Shown here piece by piece: positions 11,281 to 22,775 of a stretch of DNA of 64,000 bases. The notes under the pieces were generated by a model. The model was not told the origin of the DNA, did not search any database, and worked only from the letters and a program-made list of their open reading frames with translations. The DNA comes from Gliomastix tumulicola (taxonomy: Eukaryota > Ascomycota > Sordariomycetes > Hypocreales > Bionectriaceae): positions 4,836,001 to 4,900,000 of the forward strand of contig BCHX01000004.1 in assembly GCA_001599755.1 (NCBI GenBank). Direction: 5' to 3'. How positions within the stretch are numbered: position 1 is the stretch's first letter; each line of letters opens with the position of its first letter. The translations under genes and the position numbers were made by a program.

Positions 11281-13116
11281 ATGCCTCTCGGCACCGCAAC
11301 CAAGGCCTGCTGGCCGTGCAGAGGTAACCGCGGTTTGCCAGCCCTTGAAATGATGTGTAAACTTAGAGGTCTCTGCTGACCTGCTCTGCCTTGAGACCGG
11401 AAAATTAAATGTGATCGTGCTCTTCCAACGTGCGACAAATGCGAACATGCCAACCGAGAATGTTTACGACTTGGCACAAGACTCACATGGCCAACACCTC
11501 GCAATCAGCGACGGGCGACCTTTGCGCCGCCCCAGGCTGGGAAGGTCCGTCTTCCGACGATTGCAAGTGACTGGTTCGTGAATATCTCAGTAGCAGACAT
11601 GCGTTTGCGCGATAAGCTTCATTCAGTTGTTCCATTGAGTCAGCCTTCCCAATCCTCCAAAGCTCACGGCAGAGGCATTGCTGACTGTTGCTCGCAGCTC
11701 CTCGTGTTCGGCTGGCGCTTTGCCCTCCTTTACTGAGACCTGTCCGCTGGTCTGGGCCGGATTTGGCGCCTGAAAATGATAATCTGTTGTCATACTGTAA
11801 GCAAGGCCACCTCAAGCCTATTTCCCCCGAATCGGTACCTGGCTTATTCATACATCGCACCCAGTCAATCACATAGCGGCAAACCTACTGACCACCGTCG
11901 ACGAGTCCTTCCAATGCGTTCCTGAGCTGCTAATCAGTATGGCTCTCATTGACGGATCCACCTCCTCCTCTTCCGTCTTCCTCGCCCTCATGGCTGTGTC
12001 GGCTCTGTTTATGCAAAATCCAGCTCAAGCGCTATCCTACAGGCAGCGAGCAAAATCCATGTTGGACACTGTGCAGCTAGAGGGTTTGGAATTTCATAAG
12101 GCCCTGCAGCAGATCGCGGCCAGTATGCTTCTCTGCCTCTTTGACGTGAGTATGGTGCATCATCTGCTTAGGGGAGGTCCCGTTCTGACAACTTTGCCAG
12201 ATCCATGATAAAACGCAGTGGACATCGAGCTGGGTCGATCAGATTTGCTACGCGAAGGAGGTAGTCAACATGATGCACATGAAGGGGGTGAACTATCAAG
12301 GCGACATTGCTGTTCTTTTTGACTGGGTCTTCTACCATGATGCTTTGGCGAGATTCAGCCTCCGCCACTGGAAACCGGCAGCGCCTGATAAGGATATCTG
12401 CAGAGGCAAACCCCTTGTCCAGTCCAAGCGACTGGATTCCCTCCTACGGTCACAGGTACGACAGATCTCTCCCCAGATGCCGTCTTTGCAAAAGAAATTT
12501 CAACATGTCCGTTACAGCTAACGACAACATCACGGTACAGATCATGTGTCTCATTGGGTGTTCACTGGAAACACTCAGCGCCATAACAGCTGCAACCGAC
12601 TTGGTGATGGCCTCAGAAAGCCCTCTGCCGTTGACCGATGCCCAGCAAGACCAATGCCGATCGCTTGTTCAAAGGCTTGAGCACGCACAGCAAGACGTCG
12701 AAGACAGGGTGACCTCGGCCCCCGACAAACACAAGATCCAGAGCATCGCCGAGCTATACCGCTTAGCAGGTCTTATCTACCTGCTCCGGACCAACGCGCA
12801 CAGTTTTGCTTTGGAGGACGTCGAGCTCCACGTTGCATCCGCATTTACCATCCTGGATACGCTCGACACTTGCGAGCGAGGTTTCCCGATGTTCATTATT
12901 GGCTGTGAAGCACGCTCGGATGTCGAGAGGCAGCAGGTACTCGGTTTGTTCAGCAGAACGCAGCAACACCGGTATTCGGGAAGCTTGATCGTTGCGCAGC
13001 ACATGGTTGAACGGAGCTGGGCGCAGGATGACCTGTATCCTGGGCTTGCGATCGACTACACTCGGAAGCTCAACCTCATCATGAGCTCATACACCTTCTT
13101 GCCGACATTCACTTAG
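11281..13116 (+). CDS. Zn2Cys6 transcription factor, 494 aa
   Basis: Six exons join in phase: 11281-11323, 11396-11638, 11698-11796, 11877-12145, 12201-12455 and 12541-13116. The zinc cluster at the N-terminus is ACWPCR, then across intron 1 DRKIKCDRALPTCDKC and NRECLR, giving all six cysteines. The linker has the motif SDWFVNIS. The rest is a Fungal_trans_2-type domain (WSGPDLAPENDNLLSYY-like stretch, then WVFYHDALARFSLRHW). It is a nuclear DNA-binding regulator. It lies directly downstream of an alcohol dehydrogenase and near an MDR reductase and an SDR remnant, so these may be its targets (inference). The intron 11639-11697 is inferred from frame and from a CTGAC branch point. Confidence 0.85.
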
Positions 13117-13516
13117 CCTTATTCGTCATCAAGGAATGGGCGTACGTCAAAATGTCAAAGCGTTCTCATGAAATACTGTGGCCCAAAACTCCAAATGCAT
13201 ACAGGCTTGATAGCGATCTAGTTTTTCCCATAATAACCATGCCACGAACAGAAAGAAAGTGGCCGTCTCAAGAAACAAATACAAGTAAAAAAAGACATGC
13301 CAGAATAGAAAATGCCAACCCAGAAATATCCCATGTCCCTCGATCCTCCAACTTCACCCGCTCTGGCTCACCACATCGGGGTCTCCGGCAGCACCGGCCA
13401 AGCCCTTCCCCATCCACGTGTCCTCCTTGCTCGTGGACGACGTAGCAATGGCGAGCGGGCACAATCGCTGTGGAGTTGGAAAGTCGTTGAGGGGCAACGA
13501 TGGGGAGGTTTTCGGA
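13117..13516. other. Intergenic between convergent genes
   Basis: This is the 3' region of the regulator and of the small Cys-rich ORF. Open frames on both strands overlap here without recognisable domains. Nothing else is seen. Confidence 0.4.
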
Positions 13517-13738
13517 CTACTTGGTGTTGTCGTGTCCGAGCTTGTACCAGAGTGCCTTGCGTGCGTCGGCGAGGCGACAGGCAGGGCATCGTCCCGTAGC
13601 CCAGGTGGTGTTAGATGGTGTTCTCTGATGCGCCTTCAGACGCTCTTCATGCCCAATAGCGTGGCAGCAGATGACGTTGAACGATATGACCTTGCCGCAG
13701 CCGTGGGAGTCGCACTTGGTTACCTCGTAGAAACACAT
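13517..13738 (-). CDS. Small cysteine-rich hypothetical protein, 73 aa
   Basis: A single ATG-started frame encodes 73 aa starting MCFYEVTKCDSHGCGK and containing an ICCHAIGH stretch and a late CPAC pair. The spaced Cys/His pairs look like a small zinc-binding fold, and fungi have many short proteins beginning MCxxxxxxxxC with a distal CPxC. There is no signal peptide or membrane segment. The family and function are not recognised. The antisense strand also carries an open frame, so coding status rests only on the Cys/His pattern and the ATG. Confidence 0.4.
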   Translation of the reverse strand: MCFYEVTKCDSHGCGKVISFNVICCHAIGHEERLKAHQRTPSNTTWATGRCPACRLADARKALWYKLGHDNTK

Positions 13739-14268
13739 GGTGTCTAAACGGGGTGTCGTTTGTTGGCAGGCCTGGTTGACGTGGACCAGGGACTCGAGAT
13801 GTGTCTGTTGTAGTGCAGTGCACGAGAATGTTGACTGATATCGACAGTAAGTGTGAGTCGTCGTTTCGATGAAGAAGAGTCTTGGGCTTTTTTTTTCTCA
13901 GACTGGCTTGAGCGCGGGAGGGAGTGTTGTTGAGAAGACGAAGTTTTGCTCCGGCCAGAAAATCTGAGGGTCTTTGTACTCCCACCACGCTTGCTTGTCC
14001 GCATGTAGACCAGTTTGCGGCTTGCCATTATCTCGCCCAAAGCGTGGACTGCTTTCCAGATCATGACGCCATGAATGTTTGCAAAACCAACAAGGGCAGC
14101 GCAACATGCGTAGTCTACAAGAGATTCCGCGTCAGGGCTAGATTTGTCGATGCGATCGATGGCCAACAAGCGTTATAAAACCCCATATACTTTACGCTGG
14201 ATATCATCCAATCGCCTTATATGTGCTGAGACGCTCTGCGAAATCTCCATCACCCAGCTCTCCAGATC
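13739..14268. other. Intergenic
   Basis: This covers the upstream side of the small ORF and the 3' side of the HET gene. A poly-T run lies at about 13888-13897. Frames on both strands are of low complexity (Ser/Lys/Arg-rich) and not convincing. Confidence 0.4.
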
Positions 14269-16425
14269 CTAATGAAGTGCAAACTCCACCTCCTTCGCGC
14301 CGTATGATGCCTCCACCGCCTCCCCATCCATGATTCCTTGGATGTAACATTCTCCTACCAGAGTCGTCTTGCCTTCATCATCCAGCCTCACAACAGACGG
14401 AACACTCGATCCGTAGAAAACGACGACAAAGTCTCCCGGTACAGCCGTCTTCGGAACGTATCCAATCAGACCTAACTCCGTCGCCGCAAATCGCCTCGAC
14501 AGGGCGATTCTAAGGAATGCCTCGAGCGTTTTGTTGTGCGGGCTATTCACTTTGGCCTTTGGATTTCCCATCTCACGTACCATGTGGGAGACACTGTTCA
14601 GAAAGACGAGGGTGGCTTTCCGGCCAAAGTCCGTCCGGTCACCGACCAGAGCTCGAAGGAAGAGATGCGTCCCAAGCCCTTCATTTCCGTCATGCACTCC
14701 AACACGTGAGTCGAGGCGTTTCTGTGTGGCTTTCCATATCGCCACGGCTTCCCGCATCATGAGGCGGGTAAGGCGATCTCCGTTTGCCTTCCAGCGGTCA
14801 CCCAATGTGTGGTCTCCGACGACGTGGAGCCTGTCGACAACTTTACCCTTGAGGTGCAACACCGAGCCGTCGGGGGAGAGTCGGGCCGCGATCTGGGAGT
14901 CGCCACCTGCGTGATAGCTTGCGCGGTGCTCCCAGCGCATGAGGTGGTGATACTTGTCAAGCCTCGTGAAATCAGGGACCCAAGACGATGTCTGCTCCGA
15001 GGCCGTCTTGTCCCAGCTGCAGCCGAGAACGCGGAGGCTCTTGTTATGGAAGATGTCCCACAAGGCAAAGTTCCGATACACTTCCTGCGGTGACAGGTCG
15101 TAGTTGGGGTGAAGAAGCTCGTGGGCCGTATCCTGATTCGTCACACCAAGCATGCCGTAGATCTTGTCACGCGGGTTCGTACATGCGAACTTGCGGCAGT
15201 CGAGGATCAGGTCCAGGAGCTTCGAGTACTCCTGGCGTTGCATCCAGTTCTGTGTCAGCCACAGAAAGAGTTGCATTTCCGGCATGACGGTGAACCGGTG
15301 GCGGTCCCGTCGCGCCGACCGGATCGTATAAGTGCCAGCGACAGCATCCTCGATCGTCTTGTAGCCTGGGATCGGCGCAACCAAACCCTTGTAGACGTCC
15401 ATGGCTACCACAACCCTCTCGAGCATAGCCCAAGGAACGGACTGGTCGCCGCAGATGACCCAGGCGCGCTTCGCGAGGATGGCCTCTTGGATGATCCACG
15501 TGCGCTGGAACCACGGACGCCGCAGGAGGTTGACGACTCTCTCCCAGCCAAACTCGTCGTCGCTGATCGGCTTCATCCTGGGAAGTCTCTCGTGTATCAA
15601 CGTCCCGGGAAGTCCGAACACAGCAAGCCTGGAGGAGTAGCGTTGAATGTGCAGCGGCATGAACTTCCAGTCGAGCCAGCGAATGTCTTTCGCCGCCCCA
15701 TCGGCTCCCTGATCCCCCCTTCCGAGGTAAATCAGCACCCTGCGAGCGCGGGAGTAGATGCTGCCCATGAGCTTGACCTGCTGGCCCTTCTCGTCGTTAT
15801 CTGCCTGATTGATGCAGACGGCATCAACCCAAAGCAAGCGCTTGCGTCTTCGATGCCGCAGATCAGTCAGGGCGTCGTGCAGGCTCACGGTGACATCTAT
15901 CATGTGCCCAGAGCAGCTCATCGGGCGGGTGATGGTTGGATCTCCCCACGAGTACGACAGGGCCTCGTATCTCGTCCTCCATGACTGCCGGACGTTGATG
16001 AGGCGGCAGCTGAGCGCGTCACCGGGTGCGCCGGGATCCAGAACAAGTAGACGGATCTCATCCGCCCGTGTGATCGGCTGGTGGAGAGGCCTTTCATCTG
16101 CGTCGCCCGAGGGCGCAGGCTTGACTCGCTTCGGCGGTATGAAGCGGAAGAAGGTAGAAGTGACTACTGTGTCGAACACACCGGCGTCTCGCAGCGGTTC
16201 GTAGACGAAGAGCAGTATGAGATTTGCAGGCACAGCAATGGCCGTGTAGATCTTCCAATAGCCCCAGAACCCGCGCCGCGGAGGGTTGGTAGACCCAGCA
16301 GGGCCATTTTCTTTGCCCTGATGCGAAGAGTATCTACGGGGAAATGAGTGTCTTGGCGGCAGCGACGAGTATTGAAACCGGCGCGCGAGCACCGGCCGTA
16401 GCGATCTCGCTCCGACGGCGAACAT
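14269..16425 (-). CDS. HET-domain protein with mitochondrial-type leader and membrane segment
   Basis: Uninterrupted 718-aa frame. Residues 1-45 are rich in Arg and Ser with almost no acidic residues (VGARSLRPVLARRFQYSS, HSFPRRYSS), like a mitochondrial targeting sequence. A hydrophobic segment YTAIAVPANLILLFVY follows at about 58-75. The HET domain begins at about 125, with RYEALSYSWGDP, LWVDAVCINQADNDEK and the later block RRPWFQRTWIIQEAILAKRAWVICG, which are its conserved motifs. The C-terminal half, with DPRDKIYGMLGVTNQD-like text (PRDKIYGMLG), is usual for large HET proteins. HET proteins mediate heterokaryon incompatibility and cell death in ascomycetes. The leader suggests this one sits in or at mitochondria, which is inference. 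Confidence 0.88.
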   Translation of the reverse strand: MFAVGARSLRPVLARRFQYSSLPPRHSFPRRYSSHQGKENGPAGSTNPPRRGFWGYWKIYTAIAVPANLILLFVYEPLRDAGVFDTVVTSTFFRFIPPKRVKPAPSGDADERPLHQPITRADEIRLLVLDPGAPGDALSCRLINVRQSWRTRYEALSYSWGDPTITRPMSCSGHMIDVTVSLHDALTDLRHRRRKRLLWVDAVCINQADNDEKGQQVKLMGSIYSRARRVLIYLGRGDQGADGAAKDIRWLDWKFMPLHIQRYSSRLAVFGLPGTLIHERLPRMKPISDDEFGWERVVNLLRRPWFQRTWIIQEAILAKRAWVICGDQSVPWAMLERVVVAMDVYKGLVAPIPGYKTIEDAVAGTYTIRSARRDRHRFTVMPEMQLFLWLTQNWMQRQEYSKLLDLILDCRKFACTNPRDKIYGMLGVTNQDTAHELLHPNYDLSPQEVYRNFALWDIFHNKSLRVLGCSWDKTASEQTSSWVPDFTRLDKYHHLMRWEHRASYHAGGDSQIAARLSPDGSVLHLKGKVVDRLHVVGDHTLGDRWKANGDRLTRLMMREAVAIWKATQKRLDSRVGVHDGNEGLGTHLFLRALVGDRTDFGRKATLVFLNSVSHMVREMGNPKAKVNSPHNKTLEAFLRIALSRRFAATELGLIGYVPKTAVPGDFVVVFYGSSVPSVVRLDDEGKTTLVGECYIQGIMDGEAVEASYGAKEVEFALH

Positions 16426-17256
16426 CTTTGCCAGTCAAGTCACCGAAGCATGGAGCCAGGTGAAGGTATGGAAACGCAAAGGGCGGCGTTTGGGGGAGAT
16501 TTCATGCGGTAAAAAGGCAGGAATTGTGACAGCTGGCAGCCCTCCATCTCTTGGACAGAAGCCAGCTGAACGAAAGTATCAGACCAATCACACATGCAGC
16601 AGAGACAGGGGTCGGGCCAATAGGAAGCGACACACATATTATTACTTGCATGCTGACAGAGTCGCTGCTCTACAGCGTCGATGCAACCAATTTGGCCCCC
16701 AAGATTCTGTGACAATCTGGGGAACTGACGTCAATTTCGTCATGCTATAGGATGCCTCGAAGCCAAGACATTTCCAAGCCTCAAGCCAGCATATCTCGTC
16801 TAAGCTCCCGTGGTAGCAAACACAAACCTGGATGGTTCCAAGCCCCGTAGGGTGTGACTGCTCCTCCCTCCTGATGCTAGGAGAAAGCTTGGCCCTATAT
16901 TCTCCATCGAAGCTTTAAGTCTACTCAATACAGCAGCAGCAGCAGCAGCATCAGATAACGAGCAAGTTCGTGGCGGGATTTCAACGCGCAATCGCAAGCG
17001 TCACTGTCCCCTCTGCCAAGAGCATGCCAGTGCTTCGCTTGGCAAGTTCGCTGAGGAGCAGGGTCTCGCACTAGTGACTCGTGAGTGACCCTAGCAGTGC
17101 TGCAGTAGGGCTGATCCTTGACAGCAAGCAGGTTATTTCCAAAAATACCCTGACCACTCATCCATGATCCATCAATAAAACCCCAAGGAAGCCCGTCACC
17201 ATGCCCTCTGATTTACAGCGTCAGCGTCATGACTACTTGACACTGAGACCGGCATC
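16426..17256. other. Intergenic, divergent promoters of HET and Zn2Cys6 genes
   Basis: About 830 bp between two divergent starts. A short CAG repeat (six to seven units) lies at about 16931-16950. No coding frame with support is seen. Confidence 0.5.
16931..16950 (+). repeat. CAG microsatellite
   Basis: Six to seven CAG units in the divergent promoter region of the HET and Zn2Cys6 genes. Confidence 0.8.
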
Positions 17257-18971
17257 ATGAGTTCCAGAACCAGCTCCGGCTGCATCACCTGCAGGTAAGC
17301 CGCCCTTCTCCTCCCAACCACTCCTCCCTCATCGGATTCACTGACAGCGGCCGTGCTTCCAGGATCCGCCGCGTGAAATGCGACGAGACGAAGCCCGCCT
17401 GCAAGAAATGCCAGACCGCCAAACGGGTCTGTGACGGCTACCTCGACGCCGACCAGAACATGAGCCGTCGCCGCCTCGCCGAGACAGTCCGCACTCTCGC
17501 CGTCGTCGGCCCCGTCTCACGCGCCCTCACGCGCAGTCCGTCGCTGCTCGCGGCCAATCCGGCCTCCAGACCCGTCTCGCCAGACGACACCACCTTCTTC
17601 GATCTCTTCCGCCACGCCACCGTCCCCAGCACGTGCAGCTTCTTCCCGTCGAGCTTCTGGAAGGCCGATGTCATGCAGCTCGCGCACATCGAGCCTGCCA
17701 TCTGGCATGCGGCCGTGACTCTCGGCACGCTGCACCAGAGGTCTGAGGCGCTGGCGCGTCGGGACGAGGACGCGAGTGCGAGGCTGAGTCGTCGGGCCGC
17801 GGCGCACTACGGCAAGGCCATGGCTCTAGCGAAAGGCCTGGATTCCCCGATCAAGCTTGTTACTCTGTCCATTGCGCTTGTCGCCGCGACGGGGATGATG
17901 GATCGCCTCAGCGAGATGCAGACGCACGTCCTGGCTGGTCTGAAGCTGGTCGCACGCGACGAGACACACTCGGCCGTCATCCGGTGTCTTGAGGGGTCCT
18001 TAATGAGAGCCGACCTGCAGGCGATGACCTTCAGCGACTCGAAATCCCCGTATCCGTACGAGGAGTCGGCGTCCACGTACGACATCGACAATTTTCTCTC
18101 GAAGCCTGTCGCGCAGGAGTCAGATCTGTCCTACGAGGAGCTCACGTCGGAACTGTTTGGCCTGATCAGGGGCTACTTCCTCCTCGACGACGGGCTCCTT
18201 GCTGGCAAACTGACGTACGGCCCCTGGCTCACCCGGATGGACGGATTCATGAGGCGGCTGGCCCGGTGGGAGGAGCGGATAGCCCGATATGAAGCATCCA
18301 GACCCAGCCAAGCCAGCGAGGAGGAACAGATGAACCAGCTCTCACTGCGACTATATCACGTCACGCTCAGGGCCATGCTCCAGGCCGGGCCTTTCGGTGC
18401 GGAGACGAGGTACGATGTGCTCCTCGGCCATTACGAGTACGCTGTGCGGCTCGCGGCCACTCTTCAGTCCAAGACCAGGGCTCTCACAGTCACCGACCGC
18501 GCACTCAGTCTCAGTCTCGAGCCTGGGGTGATCATTCCTCTCTGGGCGGTGTCTCACCGGTGCAGACACACCCGCATACGACACGCGGCGCTGAGGATCC
18601 TTGCAGAAGCGAACCGGGTCGAGGCAATATGGCAGAGCAACGCTACAGCCAAGGTTCTGGGAGCCCTTGTCTCTGTCGAAGAGGAGTCGCTTAGAGACAT
18701 CCTCAGCGGCATCGAACCCTGGACACCCCCGTTGATAGATACAGCTGTTTTCCCAGGCATCCCCTGGAGCGCTTGGTCTAGACCGGGCTTTGAGATCCCC
18801 TGTACCTCCGGTTGGGACGAAGTTCCGCTGATCCCTGAAGAAGTACGCGTGAAGGATCTGTTGGGGAAGACTGTCCTGGAGGAACGGCGCATCGAGGTCC
18901 GGCTGCTCATGACCCCTGTTGACCCGGATGAGCCGTATGGGCCTCCGAGAGATGTGGTTGTCTATTTTTAA
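17257..18971 (+). CDS. Zn2Cys6 transcription factor, 548 aa
   Basis: Exons 17257-17294 and 17363-18971 join in phase. The intron falls just after the second cysteine codon: SSGCITCR, then RIRRVKCDETKPACKKC and RVCDGY, giving the complete six-cysteine zinc cluster at residues 9-36. The rest is helical, with FFDLFRHATVPS and an AHIEPAIWHAAVTLGTLH stretch, typical of the fungal_TF_MHR / DUF3468-like middle region in regulators near oxidoreductase or secondary-metabolite genes. It is nuclear. It is convergent with the serine carboxypeptidase at 19122. Target genes are unknown. Confidence 0.9.
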
Positions 18972-19121
18972 CGCAGTGGTGCTAGGATTCGGATTCAGAC
19001 TTGTATTAAGCTTATGGAAGCGTGTTAATATTACATCCGCATAAATGCAAAACTATCTGTGTAATCAGCCCCTGACAGACGACCCAGGCTCGCCCCTAGC
19101 TCTCCCCAATCGTTTCTACCT

Positions 19122-21393
19122 TTACAGGGCAACCAAGAGAGCAACGGGGATCATGGCGGCGAAGAGACTGACGGTGGTCTTCACGCCAGCCGACGGGTCG
19201 TCTCCGTTCCCACTCCCAGACTCCTCGTTGTTGCCAGACCCTGTTCCATTCCCGTTGCTCGAGCCGTTAGAGTTGCTGTTCCCTTGGTCCAGACGAGTGC
19301 CCTTGGACCCAGGAGGGTTGGTAACACGCCAGTCCTCCGTCTCAGCACTGCCATCCAGCAACGCCTCAACCTGCTCTTCCGTGCACGTGCCAACGGGGTC
19401 CAGGACGTAGCACTTGTTCATAATCGGCTCGGGAGCCTCGAAAGTCACGTTGCGGACATCAGACGGGCCGGTCGAGGCGTACTCGGTCTGTCCGCTCAGG
19501 TCGACGTCGCCGGTGGCCACGTCGTTGCGGAACATGGCTCGCTCGAAGATCTTAGACAGAGTCTCGGGCTGGTAGCTGCCGGCGCTGTGGCCCGCCTGGA
19601 AGACGCGGGAGAACGAGAGGGCGCCGTATTCGCGGACGAAGCCGCCGTTGTAGGAGGAGTTGGTGACGATGGACTCGTAGCCGGCGGCGGCGAACTCATC
19701 GGAGTGGTCGAAGGGGATATGAAGCGAGGCGTTCTCGCCGGCGTACCCTAGTATTATCATGTTAGCTAGCCACTAGCATAGTAGTATCTGAGGGGGCGAC
19801 CTACAATTGCAGCGGAAGTCACGGTCGCCGTAGACCATGGCAACGTTCATGCCACTCTTGAGGGCATGACCCAGAACATCCAGACCGTAGCGGACAGCGT
19901 CACCAGTGATCCCGAGGAACGCAACTTCGACATCGCTGCTGCCCCTGGTGAAGTTCATGGGCACACCCAGCTCCTCCTGCACCCAGCGCTGGTTGAAGAG
20001 AGCCGTCTCGTACTCGTCCGGGAAGGTGGCGTTCTTGTTGAACGTGATGTCAAAGTGATGGTTCTGCAGCAGAGGGTAACTACAAGTCAGTACTCATTCT
20101 TTGTTTTATCTTGAACAGGCTGCAGATACGCACCGGAGAGTACTTATTAAAGACTCCAATGGTGGCACCAGAGCAGGTTTCAGTCGCAGCGAGGCAGATC
20201 TTGTTGACCTCCTCGTTCGCTCCGATGTTCTCGGGGTCGTTCTCGGCAACAGCAGCGCGGCAGGCATCGGTCAGCACGAAGCAGCCCTCCTCGGGATCGT
20301 TGATGACCTCGATCGCCTGCTGGACAATCTCGTCCGGAAGCGTCTTCAGACCGTAGGTGTTGTTGTTGGCCCACGCGGGAAAAGAGAGAGCCATAGCCTG
20401 GAGGTCGACCATGGCGTTGACGACACCGACGGTAGCCATGTTGAGGGTCGTCGCGTTGGCCAGCTCGTGCTCGCCGTCTTCGATGAGGACGTTTTGGTCG
20501 AGGAAGTAGGAGGTGAACACGGGGGCGTACAGGCCGCCATACTATAAAGTCGTCTGTTAGTGGTAATACCTTCAAATCGCGTGGAAATTTTTGACGCACA
20601 GAAACAGCCCAGATGGAGAGCTCGTCATTGTCGGTGCTGATCTCGGGGAACTCGTTGAACCACACCTGGGCGAATCGCCACAGGCTTCTCGCCGCAGAAG
20701 CAGTCGTGTTGGCAACGGTGGTAATGTCGGTGGCATCAGGTTGAATCGTCGCCGGCAGGAAGGTCAGTCCCAACTCGGACTCGACATTATCGCCCTCGGT
20801 GAAGTTGCGAGTCACAAGGTCGAGAGTTCCGTTCTTGATGTGCGTGTAGGAGAAGCCCGTGCCGAGCGGCTGGTCGATGTAGAGCATGTTGACATTGTTG
20901 TTCCAGGAATGCTCGTTGAGTGTCGTCGAGTTCGAATCCGGGTTGACGTAGCAGGGGAAGACGGACGAGCCATCGAACGAGGTGTAGCCGGGGCCGCCAC
21001 CGAGATAGATGGACGTCGGAGCGCTCTCGGGTTTGTTTCTCGCCTCTGTTTTTCCAATTGTAAGTAATCTAACCGTATTGCATGAACTGCAGATATTGCT
21101 TTGTTCTTCAGGGCTCTGCAGGAGCACGCACCGAAATACCAGAAGAAGAAGTTCGCAGACATGTCATCAGTCCACGATTCGGCATCGGGGATGAAGCCCT
21201 TGGGCATGTGGACATAGCCGGAGTAGGACTTGACGCCCTCGGTTGTCTCGCACAGGTTGTGCACCTGCTTGTACGAGATGCTGGAGCCAGGGAACCTCTT
21301 CGAAAGAACAGTCTCAACATTGGTGGGAGGCGCAACGAAGGACTGGGCGACGGCTGCCGACCCGTAGGCCAGAGCAAGGAAAGATGGCTTCAT
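19122..21393 (-). CDS. Secreted serine carboxypeptidase (S10), probably GPI-anchored
   Basis: Five or six exons. The N-terminus is a signal peptide (MKPSFLALAYGSAAVAQS). S10 hallmarks are GGPGYTSFDG (oxyanion/substrate loop), NMLYIDQPLGTGFSY, the nucleophile in SIWAVSYGG (split by an intron), the Asp in VYGDRDFRCN and the His in VFQAGHSAGSYQPE. Several N-glycosylation sequons are present (NSTTL, NTTAS, NFTRG). The tail is a Ser/Asn/Gly-rich stretch followed by the hydrophobic end VSLFAAMIPVALLVAL, a GPI-attachment signal, so the enzyme probably sits on the cell surface. The usual GESYGG is AVSYGG here, but the Ser is kept. It is likely a protein- or peptide-degrading exopeptidase. Confidence 0.9.
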
Positions 21394-22775
21394 AGTGACG
21401 AGCTGGAGAGGAGACAGAACTCGAAAGACCAAAGACAAAACAGGAATAGAAATCAAGCCAAGAAAAAAGGAGAAGGAGCCGGGGACTGATACAGATACAA
21501 AAGAAGACTGCTGGTTGCTGATGCCAATACACGTCCATCACGTTGATCGACGAGCAGCAGCAGCGAGTCTTATACGCATTGCATTAGAGCGTTATTCAAG
21601 CTTAAGACAGCCCTCAGCCTTACTGACATGTCTCGTCCCCATTTCCAAAATAAGCAGTGTCAATGGCTGTCCCAGCGTTCAGGGCTCTGATGAACTGGCG
21701 ACGCAGCCAATCACCATCACGGATTTTTCTCCGCCAGCAGGATGACAGGGCTCCAACCAGGGAAGCTGTGCCACTGAGCCTGCCAGCAAAACAGCACTGG
21801 ACACAGTGGACAGCGGGTGTCAGACGCTGCCAGGGTCGGAGCCGCTAGTGTTAGGCTGGCGACTCGGCCAATCGCAGCACGCCTCGACAGCCCAGATCCT
21901 TGTTTGACAGAAACGCGTGTGGTCCTGGGGGTTCTTAAGCGAGGATCCATTCCCAGGCTGCGCCCAGCAGGCTGCAGGTTGCTGCGTCGCAATTAGGGCT
22001 GGGGAGGAGCCGCATTCATGCAGTCAGCCAAGGCACGATGCTGCAAATCATCTGCCCGCTCATGACGTGAAATGCATCTCGCTCCATGGCCGGGTCAAAG
22101 GACACACCAACAAGCAGTGAACACGAAGCTGTGTTGGCCCCCAATTGATGACGTCCGGAATTCTCTCCGAGCTGGGGACTTTTGCGGCACGTTCTGTAGT
22201 GGAGCTCCTCACTCGTCGTCATGGATGAGAATCGCATAGGAAACACCGTCGGCCGTGGAGGACGAGACTGGCTTGGTGAATCTCTTGATTCCTAGACATT
22301 TGGCATGAGGGGATATGGTGGTTGAATAATAGGAGTGTAGTCGTGGTCTGATACACTCTTCTCTAAGTCACACTCGTCTTACATTACGACGGCGACATAC
22401 GCTAGAGTTAGGGGATGCAGCCTTTGGTACATTAAAGAACAGTAGTTCAGCATCTCACGACAACATCAGTTGTCCCACGTAGACTAAGTAATGTATTCTT
22501 CTGCCAGCAATGTCATGAGAGCCTATCTGTAGCTCGAGCTTTGTTTTTTTGGTCCGCATACCCGTTGACAAGTGCAGATGGGGAGCTGGCGTAATCCTAT
22601 CCCTTGAAGCTATAGGGTATCATTACGCTGGGACTGCCTCAACGGTCCCGCCAGTTTGCCGTCGTAGGTTGGTTAGGTGTTTTTATATGATTGTTCTCAG
22701 CACCACCAACATGTTTAATGCCATGTTTCTACGATCATAATGATATTTCCTACACTGCGGACCTTTCAATAAATC
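21394..22775. other. Long intergenic region (about 1.4 kb)
   Basis: Upstream region of the carboxypeptidase and 3' region of the gene at 22776. Only short overlapping frames are present and none has a recognisable domain. No repeat or transposon end was found. Confidence 0.45.

Noticed and set aside
19284..19751. 155-codon antisense frame inside the carboxypeptidase gene
   Set aside because: It is a shadow of the codon bias of the sense gene; the sense strand has clear S10 motifs.
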